DNA of 64,000 nt, taken from contig CM066915.1 of the NCBI GenBank assembly GCA_033964015.1, forward strand, positions 15,664,372-15,728,371, written 5' to 3'. Positions 15,301-25,306 of this stretch are shown piece by piece. The stretch is from Scolanthus callimorphus (taxonomy: Eukaryota; Cnidaria; Anthozoa; Actiniaria; Edwardsiidae). Position numbers and translations under genes: made by a program. Position 1 is the first letter of the stretch. Each line of letters opens with the position of its first letter. The notes under the pieces were generated by a model. It had not been told where the DNA came from. It worked only from the letters and a program-made list of their open reading frames with translations, and did not search any database.

Positions 15301-18300
15301 CCCCGGCAGTAACTCCATAGCAGCGTCAGTACAGTCATTTATCGTCGTTTATCCATCATTTATGTTGTTTCCCCGGTAGACCCCGGCAGTAACTCCATAG
15401 CAGCGTCAGTACGGCTGGAACGAGCCTTGTCAGACGAGGCAGCTTCTGTTTCCGTGGGCAGACTCAGCGTGTCCGCAGTGCTGGCTTTGCAGTCCAAAAT
15501 ATGGCTTGCGATCGGTAAGATTTGTTTTCTGACCAATGATGTGACAGAGTCTAGTTGTTCAAGACTAGTTGTTCAGTCCGGATACACCTATTTCAGTAAA
15601 AGGTTGCATCGACTGCAACTGGTGCGACATGGGAGAAATTCAGAAGAACGAAACTCTCGTGTTAACCCAGTACAAAGTATTGAACAATCATCTGGCATCT
15701 GGTTATTTGTACTAAAAATCAGTGACCATGATTCTGTTTTGGTATAAGCTATAGTTGAAAATGAAGTGCCATTTCGTACCATTTTATAATAATGTACATA
15801 CGGGAATGTATGAGTGACTATTTATTGTGCTTTTCAGCGGACGTGTTCATGGGTTCTGATAAAGATGCGGAAGCAAGCGCGTGTATCCAAGAAGCCAACC
15901 TCATCTTTCCACTTTCTCCCGACGTACTTTACCAGGTCAGACTTTGTTCAGACTTTGTTGTGTTTGTTCGTATTTTCATTGTAGATATTGTGCCGCCTGC
16001 TGTCAGTGTTGGCACTCAGCTTCCTGTTCCAAGCTTCCTGTGCCATATTGAGTACTCCAAATTTACGCCAAAAGCAAATTAGATACTGAAACAGTGCCAA
16101 CTGTGTATGACCTCCAAAGTTGCATCCACGGATTTCATTCCATTTTCTCCAAATTCTCGGGTCATTTGTATGAAAATGGATTTTCCAGTCAATCGTTTTA
16201 TTAAATCCCACATGTTTTGCATTCATTCCGTCCACCACCTCGAAATCCTTTCAAGTGAGGATTCACCTACGTGCAGTGAATCCTTGGATGCTTCTGTAGA
16301 GATACATGGATCTTTTTTCTTACGTTCTAGCGTGGTCGTATTTTCGAAGTTCGTGGTAGTTTGGGTGAAGCCAAGGGATGCTATACTAACGCCATTGCTA
16401 TCAACCCACGACATACTCCAACTATGCAGCGAATGGTACGTATGGCAAACTGTGATTAGGGCGGTTTTCATACGACATACTCTTTCTCCGATTGGGCACC
16501 TGCTCGCGTGTTAGTTTCTTTGTATAGTATCTGGTGGCACTCTTCATTTCCAGAGGTGAACGCAACAGACACGGCCATACACAAGATGCTGTGGTGGGCC
16601 TACTAGTTAGCAGTCATACACCGGGAGAATGCAAGATGTCTTTGCCTCTTTATAAGTGCGAAGGGCAAACTGGACGTACATTTCGCATGTCCTGACTCAT
16701 CATGTGCATCCATCATTGTAATTCATTTGTTGTCTCCGTCCGCAGGGTGCAGTTCACCAGAAGCTCAATAATCTGATCATGGCGGAGAAAGTTCTTCGTG
16801 AAGCTATCAATGTGGATCCCACTTTGCATGTTGCATGGTAAGTGACTAGTTCAACATGGTCAATCTGGCCGAACCATCTAATAGGGTCAACCAGTTGGAC
16901 TTGTTAATGGTATCAATTCAATACTTGTTCGATATTTCTTGTGAACAAACACGTTTTGATATCCCATGTATGTTCAAGGATGTTCAGTAAAAGCTCAATC
17001 ACGTCCAACGATGTTCAACCAAAAGATTGGTGAAAACAGTCCGCGCCTTCAGGCTGGGCTTGTGAAAATCGAACCTTCCTAGTGTTATTGTGCCACCGTG
17101 TTCACATTGCTGCGTAAAAATTGTTGTACATCCACTTAGTAACGTTGAACATTCAATGAACATGTTCAATTGGTTTCAACCAAACCCGAGAAACGGAAGA
17201 GGACAGTGGAACAAGCACTCTGGTCGTGAAAGCTCCTGGGTATGATTCAGCCATACGCCTGACGAGCCTCTTCCTGCCTCTTCCTAGCCCGGCTCATTTT
17301 TGATTCTCGGGCCCCCCTTTCTCGTTTCACGTCTTTCGGATGAGACGGTAGGCCGAGGTCCGGTCTGTCAATACAGGGACGTTGGTAAATGAACATTCTC
17401 AGTGATAGTTCTCACAGATGGTCTCCACTCACCATCGGGGCCCAACATGGAGACTAGATTTTGGATCCAATTGACGATCAACCAGGCGTTAAAAGCTCTT
17501 ATTATATAGCTCGTGTTTATTCGATCAAAACGCGCGCTCTGATTGGTTCTATCATGGTCACGTGGTAAGGTACAAACTCAATGTAGCCCGCGCGGGCTAC
17601 AATTCAAAAATTGTTGCCCGCGCGGGCTACATCGCAAGAGCGGGAAAATAAAAATAAAAACATGGACTATTTTAACCGTGTATTTTCTATTTGCTATATA
17701 ATAAAACACTTAATGACTGCACTCTCGGGAAACAGCGAGTTTTATTTTTCCTCGAATCTCGATGTTTCCCTCGACTTCGTCTCGGGAAAACAAAACTCGC
17801 TGTTTCCCTCGAGAGCAGTCATTAAGTGTATATTATTACCCATCTCAAAAATCGTGTCAGTAAACAACAACGCCATTTCCAGCGGATTTCAAAAGATCAC
17901 ATTTATTGTATATGATAACATACGTGGTACACAGTATGCGTGTTTGAGGGATCCCATTTATGCAGGTATACTAGTGAGTATACCTGCAGGGGCGGCGGAG
18001 TACCCTAAAATAGTGGGGGTGCCGAATAGGCAAAAAAATGAAGTGGACACGTAATTTCGTTTTTTCATGTTTTTACCTCATATACATTTTTATGAAAATA
18101 TGCACAATGTAATCTTAACCCCTCTGTTCTCTGAACAGACACAAAAAGGACACGCTTCTGTTCTTTTTCTTCTTTACGTGTAAATACAAAAAAATATATC
18201 TAGCTTCAAAAAGTGGGGAGCTCGAGCACCCCCTGCACCCCCGGATCCGCTGCCTATGCTATGAGCTATTCGTCTGGGAAGATGGCAAGACAAACAACCC

Positions 18301-19260
18301 AAATCTGTCACCCGTCGACAAACTATGGCTTGCAAATGTGCAAAAGAAACGTTTTTGTTTCCTCAAGTTTGACCTGAGACAAGTGAGAATAAAATTGTAG
18401 TCTTAGACTAGTACCAACGAGGATCGACATTTTTAGTACAAGAAAAGGGATACAGGCGGCCTCCTATGAGATCTGAATCATTATTAGAAAATCCCACTTG
18501 TCCCGGCTGGAATGGGCCTGTGGCGCCAGCGCTGATAATATTTCACTCAGTTTTCACTAGCCTGCGTTGACAGCCGAACTAACCTGGGTTGAACTAACCT
18601 GGGTTGAGTCCAACCCAGGTCAACCCAGGTTAGTTCGGCTGTCAACGCAGGCTAGTTTTCACAAGCACCCTTCCCATCTATCCGAGATCCGCGTTATTGG
18701 ACTGGCATTATGTACTGGAGTATACTTTTCAATAGAATGCAATCTCGGTACACTAGAATGGGCTCCACGTTTTCCGGCTTTCAAAATTCCAGGACTTTCA
18801 AGGACCTTTTCAAGGACGTTTCAAAAAATGTAATGACCTTTCATAACGGGTTTTCCGGTGGATTATAAGAACAACATGGATGTCCTTTGTTTCAAAGATA
18901 GCACATTGATAGTATTCATTCAGGTTCTTTTCTTTTCATTTTACAACATACACAACATCATGCAAATCTTTCTTCCATGACTTTTAATGACTTTTGATGG
19001 TTTTTGTAAAATTCCATTACTTTCCAGTCCTGGAAAAGGACATATCTAAAATCCATAACTTTCCAGGTTTTTAAGGGCCCGTGGAAACCCTGTAGACCCC
19101 ATCACCAAATTGATTGCCATTTACTTACAGGCATAACCTGGGTGTGGTCTTGGAGCAACAAAGGGAGCACGAGGCCGCAAGTGAATGTCTCTTCACATCT
19201 ATAGACCTGGAGGCAACCTGTCCTATCCTCGCCTTTACTAATGTGCCATGGTATCTATGA
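331..19260 (+). CDS. TTC7: TTC7 (TTC7A/TTC7B-like), C-terminal 12 exons; 5' end lies outside the window
   Basis: TTC7 is a TPR scaffold that, with EFR3 and FAM126/hyccin, holds PI4-kinase III-alpha at the plasma membrane (family knowledge). Exons by splice sites and reading phase: 331-445, 1601-1658, 2584-2656, 3471-3572, 4095-4153, 4583-4699, 4794-4903, 15380-15514, 15838-15935, 16331-16435, 16746-16837, 19131-19260 (stop TGA 19258-19260). Diagnostic stretches are NQWASKGYQALGVGYAMQA, LRYLHLMTLLLSAQKK, QALITCKHLLETWK, RGSLGEAKGCYTNAIAINP and the C-terminus VPWYL, which match vertebrate TTC7 in order. All junctions agree in phase except 4903/15380, where one G seems to be missing at the donor (AAG, then TATGT). 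The intron between those exons is about 10.5 kb and is packed with repeats. A polyadenylation signal follows at 19331. Choosing between TTC7A and TTC7B is not meaningful in this lineage. Confidence 0.93.
1682..1966. mobile_element. MITE with TTA target duplication (AGGCC ends)
   Basis: Terminal inverted repeats begin AGGCCCGTTTACA on the left and read AGGCCGGTTTACAT from the right. TTA occurs immediately outside both ends (1679-1681 and 1967-1969), as expected for a TWA-type (PIF/Harbinger-like) insertion. It lies in the intron after TTC7 exon 1601-1658. Its internal sequence is closely related to the element that seeds the tandem array at 39167-41080. No transposase is encoded. Confidence 0.75.
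2310..2560. mobile_element. Short inverted-repeat element in TTC7 intron
   Basis: The left arm CGGTTGCGTTTGACCGTTTTACC is matched in reverse by the right arm near 2535-2560. A second inner pair (GTTTGAACGTTTGAAAGTTGCG near 2352 against its complement near 2500) makes the whole 250 bp foldable. It ends about 25 bp before the acceptor of exon 2584-2656. No coding capacity. Confidence 0.6.
5035..5430. mobile_element. MITE with TTA target duplication in TTC7 intron 7
   Basis: Ends AGGCCATGCCACACAAGGCAA (left) and AGGCCATGTCACACGAGGCAA (right, reversed), with TTA directly outside each end (5032-5034, 5431-5433). The 396-bp interior is rich in TTGCGAGT and GTTGCGTTGC motifs in both orientations. 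It belongs with the TTA-flanked AGGCC group also seen at 1682-1966. It lies just downstream of TTC7 exon 4794-4903. Confidence 0.75.
5636..5735. repeat. Near-perfect palindrome
   Basis: About 100 bp in which GTTTACAAAACGAGCTTGAG and TGTTTTATCAGCTGATAGAA are mirrored by their complements around a short CGAGGCGAAGCCG centre. It looks like a fold-back element. It lies between the MITE and the Crypton gene; no coding content. Confidence 0.6.
6227..7785 (+). CDS. Crypton-type tyrosine recombinase (KIAA1958/ZMYM-like DUF3504 domain), three exons, one frame break
   Basis: Exons 6227-6407, 6501-6711 and 6853-7785 join in phase (GTCAGT and GTTTGT donors, TTTAG acceptors). The C-terminal half has the DUF3504/Crypton recombinase signature: LFGLRAAEHRHL, then KKTAHCLRITCASSL, then RTGHRSDSLFKYERA. 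These supply a candidate tetrad at about R200, H324-x-x-R327, H350 and Y358. The frame breaks at GGG 7471-7473. With one extra base the three exons total 1326 nt, a 441-residue protein, and nothing else is disrupted. A perfect AATAAA follows at 7819. It sits sense-oriented inside TTC7 intron 7. It could be a live or recently dead Crypton DNA transposon, or a domesticated copy; element ends were not found. Crypton proteins recombine DNA through a covalent tyrosine (family knowledge). Confidence 0.8.
7819..7824 (+). promoter_or_regulatory. Polyadenylation signal AATAAA of the Crypton gene
   Basis: AATAAA lies 34 nt after the stop of the recombinase reading frame, a normal spacing for a gene's own 3' end. 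The 450 bp that follow, up to the minisatellite at 8279, show no coding exon. Confidence 0.6.
8279..8884. repeat. 80-bp minisatellite, left block (about 7.5 copies)
   Basis: Units contain GTTGTTTCCCCGGTAG, then ACCCCGGCAGTAACTCCATA, then GCAGCGTCAGTAC, then AGTCATTTATCGTCGTTTAT. The repeat is the same as at 12363-15412; the LINE at 8884-12362 interrupts what was one array. The first 33 exonic bases of TTC7 exon 15380-15514 and its acceptor are contained in every unit. Confidence 0.95.
8884..12362 (-). mobile_element. L2/CR1-type non-LTR retrotransposon inserted in the minisatellite
   Basis: The element is antisense to TTC7. Its 3' end, on the left, finishes in an (ATT)n tail at 8884-8912, typical of L2/CR1 elements. 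Endonuclease and reverse transcriptase are encoded between 12294 and 9116. Minisatellite units abut both ends, and about 8 bp of a unit (CTCCATAG) is missing at the junction, so the insertion happened after the array had formed. No clear target duplication could be recognised within the repeat. Confidence 0.9.
9116..12294 (-). pseudogene. LINE ORF2: AP endonuclease plus reverse transcriptase, one frameshift
   Basis: From the N-terminus: an NPGP motif near residue 58, then endonuclease motifs NPRSVRNK, ITETWLSP, VVVGDFNFHVD and YVSDHASV. The reverse transcriptase follows: NFRPVSNLMFISKL, LLDLSAAFDTVDY, CGVPQGSCLGPLLF, then YADDTQLYLSF in another frame, then LNESKTEFLLIG and KNLGVWFDSHLSM. The frame changes at the AGAGAGAG run near 10011-10018, between the VPQGS block and the YADD catalytic block. 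The first part reads from 12294 and the second ends at 9116. Apart from that single break the protein is nearly full length, so the copy is young. Clade L2/CR1 (Jockey superfamily) is judged from motif spacing. Confidence 0.88.
12363..15412. repeat. 80-bp minisatellite, right block (about 38 copies) ending inside TTC7 exon
   Basis: The period is 80 bp (TAGACCCCGG recurs at 12421, 12501 and so on). Two unit types alternate over much of the block, distinguished by CGTCGTTTATCTATC with CAGTATCTCC versus CGTTGTTTATCCATC with CAGTAACTCC. This gives a 160-bp higher-order period on the left; the right third is nearly homogeneous in the second type. The last unit runs directly into TTC7 exon 15380-15514, whose first 33 bases equal the repeat. 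Confidence 0.95.
16838..19130 (+). other. Last TTC7 intron with fold-back elements
   Basis: No exon seen. About 17490-17850 is palindromic: ACTTAATGACTGC with CTCGGGAAACAGCGAG is mirrored by its complement, and a CpG-rich palindrome GTAGCCCGCGCGGGCTAC occurs twice (17583 and 17613 areas). A 97-bp hairpin element lies at 18558-18654. The acceptor at 19129-19130 starts the terminal exon. Confidence 0.6.
18558..18654. mobile_element. 97-bp hairpin MITE with exact 8-bp target duplication
   Basis: TAGCCTGCGTTGACAGCCGA at the left is exactly mirrored at the right end, and nearly the whole element is palindromic around repeated AACCTGGGTT. GTTTTCAC flanks both ends (18550-18557 and 18655-18662). 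An 8-bp duplication with short terminal repeats points to the hAT group. Confidence 0.85.
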
Positions 19261-19330
19261 CTGTCCAGACTCCAGCAAAGTCAAACGGAAAGTAGCATGA
19301 ATCTAATCGAGGAAGGCCCATATCTACAAA

Positions 19331-19336
19331 AATAAA
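19331..19336 (+). promoter_or_regulatory. Probable TTC7 polyadenylation signal
   Basis: AATAAA occurs 71 nt downstream of the TTC7 stop codon, the first such hexamer after it. Confidence 0.55.
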
Positions 19337-19619
19337 TGAATAACTAGATACCTTTTGCTTGGTTACACATCTTAATCTAATTAGCGACCAATCAGCGGGA
19401 AGTGAGGTGTCATAACCATGGTACGCTGAAGAGACGAGATCAGCCAAATGGATGAACGTTTTATTAATGGAAGTAGTTTCCTTTTGGCTTTGCAGGCAAC
19501 ACTCGTATCGCGACCCACATTTTTCAAACATGTGTTCCCTTTGCTGCCGTTTTGCCAGTCAAACCGTGTGAGCCAATCAGATCCTTGACCTGCTTCACCT
19601 AGTGAAGTCTTCTGGATCC

Positions 19620-19880
19620 TAGCAGTGGCTACACGAGCAATTTTTCCTTGACAAGGAAACTTGACCGTGTAGACGAGAAACAAATATTTGCGGAAGTGAT
19701 CTGCTTTTAAGCGCCAACGATGATTAGGTCAGCAGACATACAAACACAAACAAGGAAAAACTAATGATGACGTCATGAAAAATTGTCAGTTTTCAACAAG
19801 GATACTTGTCAAGGAAAAATTGTCTATTTTTGTATCGTCTACACGAGCAAATAAAAATTGTCAAGGAAATATTGCTCGTG
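19620..19880. mobile_element. Inverted-repeat element with CTACACGAGCAA ends
   Basis: GGCTACACGAGCAATTTTTC at about 19627 is matched in reverse near 19865-19885, with further inner copies of TGTCAAGGAAA in both orientations. It lies 0.4 kb downstream of TTC7 and has no coding content. Confidence 0.55.
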
Positions 19881-20482
19881 TAGACGACGCTTTACTCCCA
19901 CAATCGCATGCCTACTTTTGTTGCTCATTAGGTCACACGGTCAAAACTGAAAACCCCAAACGAAATATGGGTCACGATACAATCGCCCTGACTGTACAAT
20001 TCTCAGATTATTTGTTAGTTGAGCTTATGGGGTGGGCTTGAGGTACTTTCATTCTGGTGCATACAGCTATTTCAATAAAGGTGACAAAGGTTGTCGGAGC
20101 AACCGCAACCGCACTACAAGGGAAATGGTGTAAAAATGTGAAGGAATAAGAAAAAGAATCGAGAATACGGGACAAAAGTGTGCTTGAGATATCTTCAAAA
20201 AAGTTTATGTTATCATTAGCTCTTTACCCATATTCCCTAGCGGTCTGGATGCGTACACTTGAGCGCTCTACCGACGTTTCTTGGAACAGCTGTTTAACAC
20301 ATTCATTGTGGCACAAGTAGATGAAAGGTATTCACTTGTCACGAAAAGACTCGCAATATATAATGCAACTGATATAATCTAAAAAACGTAATATATAGAT
20401 TTAGCCACTGGCTAAAAGCGGAGCTCCTGGTTATAAAATTTTCTGTGAATGAAAGGGATTCCCATGTGTACATGGTTTACAT

Positions 20483-21425
20483 GGTTGCTTTAGAGTCTTC
20501 CCTTCACGAGATTAATTTTTCAAGCATAGATGACGTCATCGATGACGTCATATCACGTGACCACTTCATTTCGCTCATCTAGTTACCTAGACTACACTAC
20601 CAAAGTTTGGTTGTTTTAGAGTCTTCCCTTCACGATATATTGATTTTTCCAGCATAGATGACGTCATCGATGACGTCACATCACGTGACCACTTCATTTC
20701 GGTCATCTAGTGACCTAGACTACACTACCAAAGTTTGGTTGTTTTAGAGTCTTCCCTTCACGAGATATTGATTTTTCAAGCATAGATGACGTCATCGATG
20801 ACGTCACATCACGTGACCACATCATTTCGCTCATCTAGTGACCTAGACTACACTACCAAAGTTTGGTTGTTTTAGAGTCTTCCCTTCACGAGATATTGAT
20901 TTTCAAGCATAGATGACGTCATCGATGACGTCACATCACGTGACCACTTCATTTCGCTCATCTGGCGACCTGGATTACATTACCCAAATTTGGTTGGTTT
21001 AGAGTCTTCCTTTCATGAGATATTCATTTTTCAAGCGTAGATGACGTCATCGATGACGTCATATCACGTGACCATCTCATTTCGCTCATCTGGTGGCCTA
21101 GACTACACTACCCAAGTTTTGTTGTCTTAGAGTCTTCCCTTCACGAGATATTGATTTTTCAAGCATAGATGACGTCATCGATTACGTCATATCACGTGAC
21201 CACCTCATTTCGGTCATCTTGTGGCCTAGACTACACTACCCAAGTTTGGTTGTTTTAGAGTCTTCCCTTCACGAGATATTGATTTTTCAAGCATAGATGA
21301 CGTCATCGATGACGTCACATCACGTGTCCGTGTTACAGCACCCCCCTTGTGGCATAGACAAAATATCCCAAGTATGGTTGTCTTAGCATGTTCCCTTGAG
21401 GAGATATAATTTTTTCTTTGCATAC
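20483..21425. repeat. 128-bp satellite, seven units, each with a double CRE palindrome
   Basis: Each unit carries TGACGTCATCGATGACGTCA (starts 20531, 20659, 20787, 20914, 21042, 21170, 21298; spacing 127-128 bp) followed by CACGTG. One unit (21170) has a mutated second half, GATTACGTCA. The perfect CRE octamer TGACGTCA is the consensus for CREB/ATF bZIP factors and CACGTG is the E-box core for bHLH factors. The array lies between the convergent genes TTC7 and MED9, so it is not an obvious promoter. Confidence 0.9.
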
Positions 21426-21444
21426 CACAGGGTTCCCATGTGTA

Positions 21445-21546
21445 CACGGACGGACGGACGGACGGACGGACGGACGGACGGACGGACGGACGGACGGACG
21501 GACGGACGGACGGACGGACGGACGGACGGACGGACGGACGGACGGC
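21445..21546. repeat. (GGAC)n microsatellite
   Basis: About 25 uninterrupted GGAC/ACGG tetranucleotides follow GTTCCCATGTGTACAC. The same flank (CCCATGTGTACATGG) occurs at the other side of the 128-bp array, at about 20461, so array and microsatellite may belong to one element. Confidence 0.95.
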
Positions 21547-23416
21547 GTACGCTATAGGTTTAATACCAGAACAATAAAGAAAAAATCATATCTCCCGAAG
21601 GGAAGCTTCTATAGAAGCCAAACTTGGACAAAGTTTCAAAGACCATAAGAGGAGCCCTACACAAAAGTCACGTGCCCTTACGTCATCAATGACGTCATCA
21701 AATGATCCAAAATGCCCGTGACGTTCAAAAATCAACTCGATAGTATACTATACGTTTTTCCCTTAGGTATGGTGCTCCGCTTGCGCGGGCCTTCGGCAGG
21801 AGCCGAAGCCGGAGCGCAGGAGCTCCGCTGCAATTAAATATTGTAGTGGAGGAGGTTCATTAACCAGTTAAAAATGTGTAAATTGTATAGATATTTCATT
21901 AAAAGAGGATAAATGAATTATACTTAAACGTTTATTTGATGTCTTGTCTCAATCTTGACAAATAAATCAGTACAAAGGTCATGAACAAACTACCAGATAA
22001 TCGTGTTAATGGGCTGTTAAAAAATAGCCTATCCCATATCGAGGAACTCTGTATAAACACTAATTGTTCTACCCCTGTGGAAATTCCAGAGTTCTGCACA
22101 AACCCGTGTGGAAATTTGAAGCAACTCCTCAGGAAATTCCACATTTTCTTGTGACCCATATGGAAATACCGTAGTCAAAAGAAAGGCCCCGTGGAAATTC
22201 CAGGTTCTAACATTGTGGAAATCGCTGGTCCCTTGATAGTAGGGGGTAAAGGAAATTTAAAGAGTCTATGACACGGAATCAGTTTTTGGTATTCTTAACT
22301 TTTTATCGGATCGTATTAAAATTTGAATACGATCCGATAAAAAGTTATGGTATCGAGTTTATGATTTGCGCGTCTCTTTATCAAGGTGTCGATGTCTGCT
22401 TTGCATGACGTAAACTTGTTGTGTTAATATCAAAATGTACAATAGGTTGAGGGCGAGATTCACAGAACATTATTTCTCGAAGCAAATTTATTCTTTAGAA
22501 GGAAGATAATTTCGTACAACAGATAATTCCGAGTGTGTACACTATATTTGTACCACTCTTATTTTGATTTTATGGGCTACATAGATAATTTGCTTCTCTC
22601 GCTATTGTTTTCCTCTGCTCAAGCAAACAAGTTGACGTCACTGAAATCCGACATTTGATACGCATCAAAGAGTTCCAGAGAGTCAAACTCAAAACTTTAA
22701 AGCGTCGTAACTTTGCTGCGTTTATCAGATCTTGTTCAACTTTGGAGTGAGTCATTTACTAATAGCGATCTTTTGGGGGACTAAAAATTGCCAAAGAAAA
22801 GCCCAATTATAATAAAGGACAGTTTGGCCCATTGCTTGCTGACAGCAGTCACTTTTGAAATCAGCTCTGGGTTATGTTCTCTCTTTGTTCAATTAAATAG
22901 TATTTTTATCAATTAGGTGTGAACATGCAGTTTTCATAACGACAGGCAGATGCCGGAGCTTGCTTGCTTCCTTGGTTACTTCTCATAAATGGCATTTACA
23001 TTTCAGTATTCTTGCACCTTCCCCTAGGCATCCTGCCTTACTTTTCCGCTAGACTGTAGTATTGCTTACTGCACATTCCATCTCATCTAACTCATTTCCT
23101 TGGTCAGCGCTTCTGAAAAAACCTGTAGGCCTTTGTACTTGGAGAGTAATTCACTGAAAAGATACAAATGAAACTTTGGTCAAGCCCAAAATAAACGTTT
23201 GTTTTCAACAAAATGAATTTGAGCTATTCTGGCTTATAGGTGTACCAGGCCAACATTTGCTAGGGCAAGAGACTCAACATAATGAAAATTGTAGCACAAG
23301 TTAAAGAAATAATATAAGAATCAAAAGTACTAAAGTTATTGTATTCAGTTGCTACACACTGATATTGCTACACACTATCTAAAACCCAGCGGGGGTACTC
23401 GGATATAAAAATGACA

Positions 23417-23459
<43 letters not shown>

Positions 23460-24268
23460 CCGACGTATTTTTTTGGGATGAAATTTGGAGTAAAAGTATT
23501 TTTTGGGTTGAAAATTCTACCAGGCATTTTTGGGGGGTTGAAAAATCTGCGGGTATTTTTGGGGGGTTGAAACGTCCGGGAAACAGGTGATGACAAGCAA
23601 AGAAAAAAGACAATTCCTCTTTGTAACACGAGAATCTTAAAAAGTTGGTATTTCTTTGGGTATCAAATTTTGGGAGCAGGTATTTTTTTGGTATAAAATT
23701 TACGGCTGAGGTATTTTTTGGGTATGGAGCTCCATCGGAGCTCCATCGGATTTTTATATCCGAGTTATCCCCTGGGATCCCCCCTTTTCTGTAACTTTTG
23801 TAATTTACACCAATTTGCTGCTGCTTCAGTTTTGTAATTTTTTATCAATTACTTATTTTTTTTAGTGAGCTGGGATGTCAGAAAGATATGAAATCATTTC
23901 CCCTATTTTTGAGCATCAGAAATCTAAGGCTGCTGTACAACATTTCCTACCACATTGGTCTCAGAATAACCACACATCCCTGAAGAACTTCCTAATGCAA
24001 GAGGAATTTTGGTAAATTTCATTATTTAAAAATAATTTTTCCTAATAATTTAAATAAAATAAATTTTATAATAATTTTATTTTGCCACACTTTTTATCAT
24101 GCCTTATTCTAGCTGCTCAACTTTCCAATCCTCTTCTTGCAAAAGGGTCTGCCTCATCCTGCCCATAATGCATTGCTTTGTTTTTGTTTACATGGTTCAT
24201 TGCATCAGAAACTCTGACTTAATGCAATAGAATTATACTATACTTACAAGTTTTCTTGCACTTGTACG
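21547..24268. other. Intergenic, no gene recognised
   Basis: Contains further TGACGTCAT fragments near 21686, repeated TGGAAATTCC motifs (22076-22210), and a short palindrome around ACGATCCGATAAAAAGTTA at about 22290-22345. Positions 23386-23778 are an inverted-repeat element whose ends share CTCGGATATAAAAAT and enclose a G homopolymer of about 40 bases (23416-23457). Open frames there, including a polyproline one, are low-complexity artefacts. Confidence 0.6.
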
Positions 24269-24456
24269 TAGCCTGCGTAGCAAGCGTTTCCGTGGAGTTT
24301 CAGGGGACAGAGAAGATTGAAGTTTGAGATCTTCGATGATTTGGCTGTGCGAAGTTTGGTGCGAGAAATAAGACGAGCAAAAAATAGCAAAAAATCATCG
24401 AACTTCAGGCTTCTCTATCCCCTGAAACCCCACGGAAACACTTGCTACTCAGGCTA
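24269..24456. mobile_element. TAGCCTG-family MITE with 8-bp target duplication
   Basis: Left end TAGCCTGCGTAGCAAGCGTT and right end (reversed) TAGCCTGAGTAGCAAGTGTT are followed inward by paired CCGTGGGGTTTCAGGGG. Flanks are ACTTGTAC (24260-24267) and ACTTGTAT (24457-24464), a 7 of 8 match. Same terminal motif and duplication length as the elements at 18558 and 62392. Confidence 0.75.
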
Positions 24457-24593
24457 ACTTGTATGGTAAAATGCTTTTTGTTGAGTCTCTGATATTGAAA
24501 TGCTGGTGAAGCAATGTCTTATGGGCAGGATGAGACAGATGCCTTTAAAGGGGACATGATTGTTTTTCTTGAATTAGATTATACCATTTTATA

Positions 24594-25306
24594 GACCCTT
24601 ACCTATCATGCTAATATGGTTTAATGATATCTTATAGTTATCAGGAAACGAAGTCCAGTATTCAATTCAGCACATCCGTCTTAGTAAAAATGTTTGGTGA
24701 AGATATACAAGTTATTTACCAGCCAGGTCCAGATCGTGAAATACCGTGACCGAGGTCTTGAAAATGCTGACCGAGACTGGCGGTCAAGGTCAGTATTTTC
24801 AAGGCCGAGGTCACGGTATTTCATGATCTGGACCAACCCCAAGCCGGTAAATAATATATTTTTTTTTTGCTTTCACAGAAACAGCATAAAACTTCAAAGA
24901 AATTAGCATGCGTGATTTATCTGGACCCAGGGTCCAGATTGTAGAATGCCGGACCGCTCGTGAGCCAATCAGAGCATGCGATTTGATGGATACCGGACCG
25001 CTGAAAAAATAAAGGTTGAATACTGACCAAGATATGATTTTTCTAAATTGATAATCTTTACAATAAAAAATGTATGGTTGTAGTGAATCGATGTGCAACA
25101 AGCCTCATTTTGATGTTTTTCCCATACATTTCTTTGTAAAAAATAGGCCAGAGAGCTAACCTAAATCTCAGCCAGTTCTCATTAAGTAATTCTTCCCAAA
25201 CTTTGCAGCTTTTCTAATACAGATGTTGTGCTAAACATTTGATTGATGGACTTCGTTTCCTGATAACTATAAGATATTATTTATCCATATTAACGTGATA
25301 AGGGTC
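24594..25306. mobile_element. 713-bp inverted-repeat transposon abutting the MED9 stop codon
   Basis: Ends share GACCCTTA, then TAATATGG, then ATCTTATAGTTATCAGGAAA and ACGAAGTCC in inverse orientation, with TA outside each end (24592-24593, 25307-25308), as for Tc1/mariner-type insertion. The centre holds a nested palindrome (ACCGAGGTC, ACGGTATTTCATGATCTGGA, about 24735-24835). A relative of the right arm is at 47535-47690 (ACATCCGTATTAGTAAAATT, AACTGGCTGAGAT). Confidence 0.8.

Noticed and set aside
8279..15412. Possible CRISPR array or coding repeat protein (open frames reading GRPRQYLHSSIS and VDPGSNSIAAS)
   Set aside because: Units are directly adjacent with no variable spacers, and the 80-bp period shifts frame each unit. 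The VDPGSNSIAAS frame is real only in the last copy, where it is the start of a TTC7 exon.
15427..15747. 106-codon plus-strand frame starting at an internal ATG
   Set aside because: Its first part is the TTC7 exon in the correct frame, but it reads through the donor at 15515; the remainder is intron.
21418..21648. Open frame with repeated GRTDGRTD
   Set aside because: Simple translation of the (GGAC)n microsatellite.
23368..23629. Polyproline open frames on the - strand
   Set aside because: Created by a homopolymer inside an inverted-repeat element.
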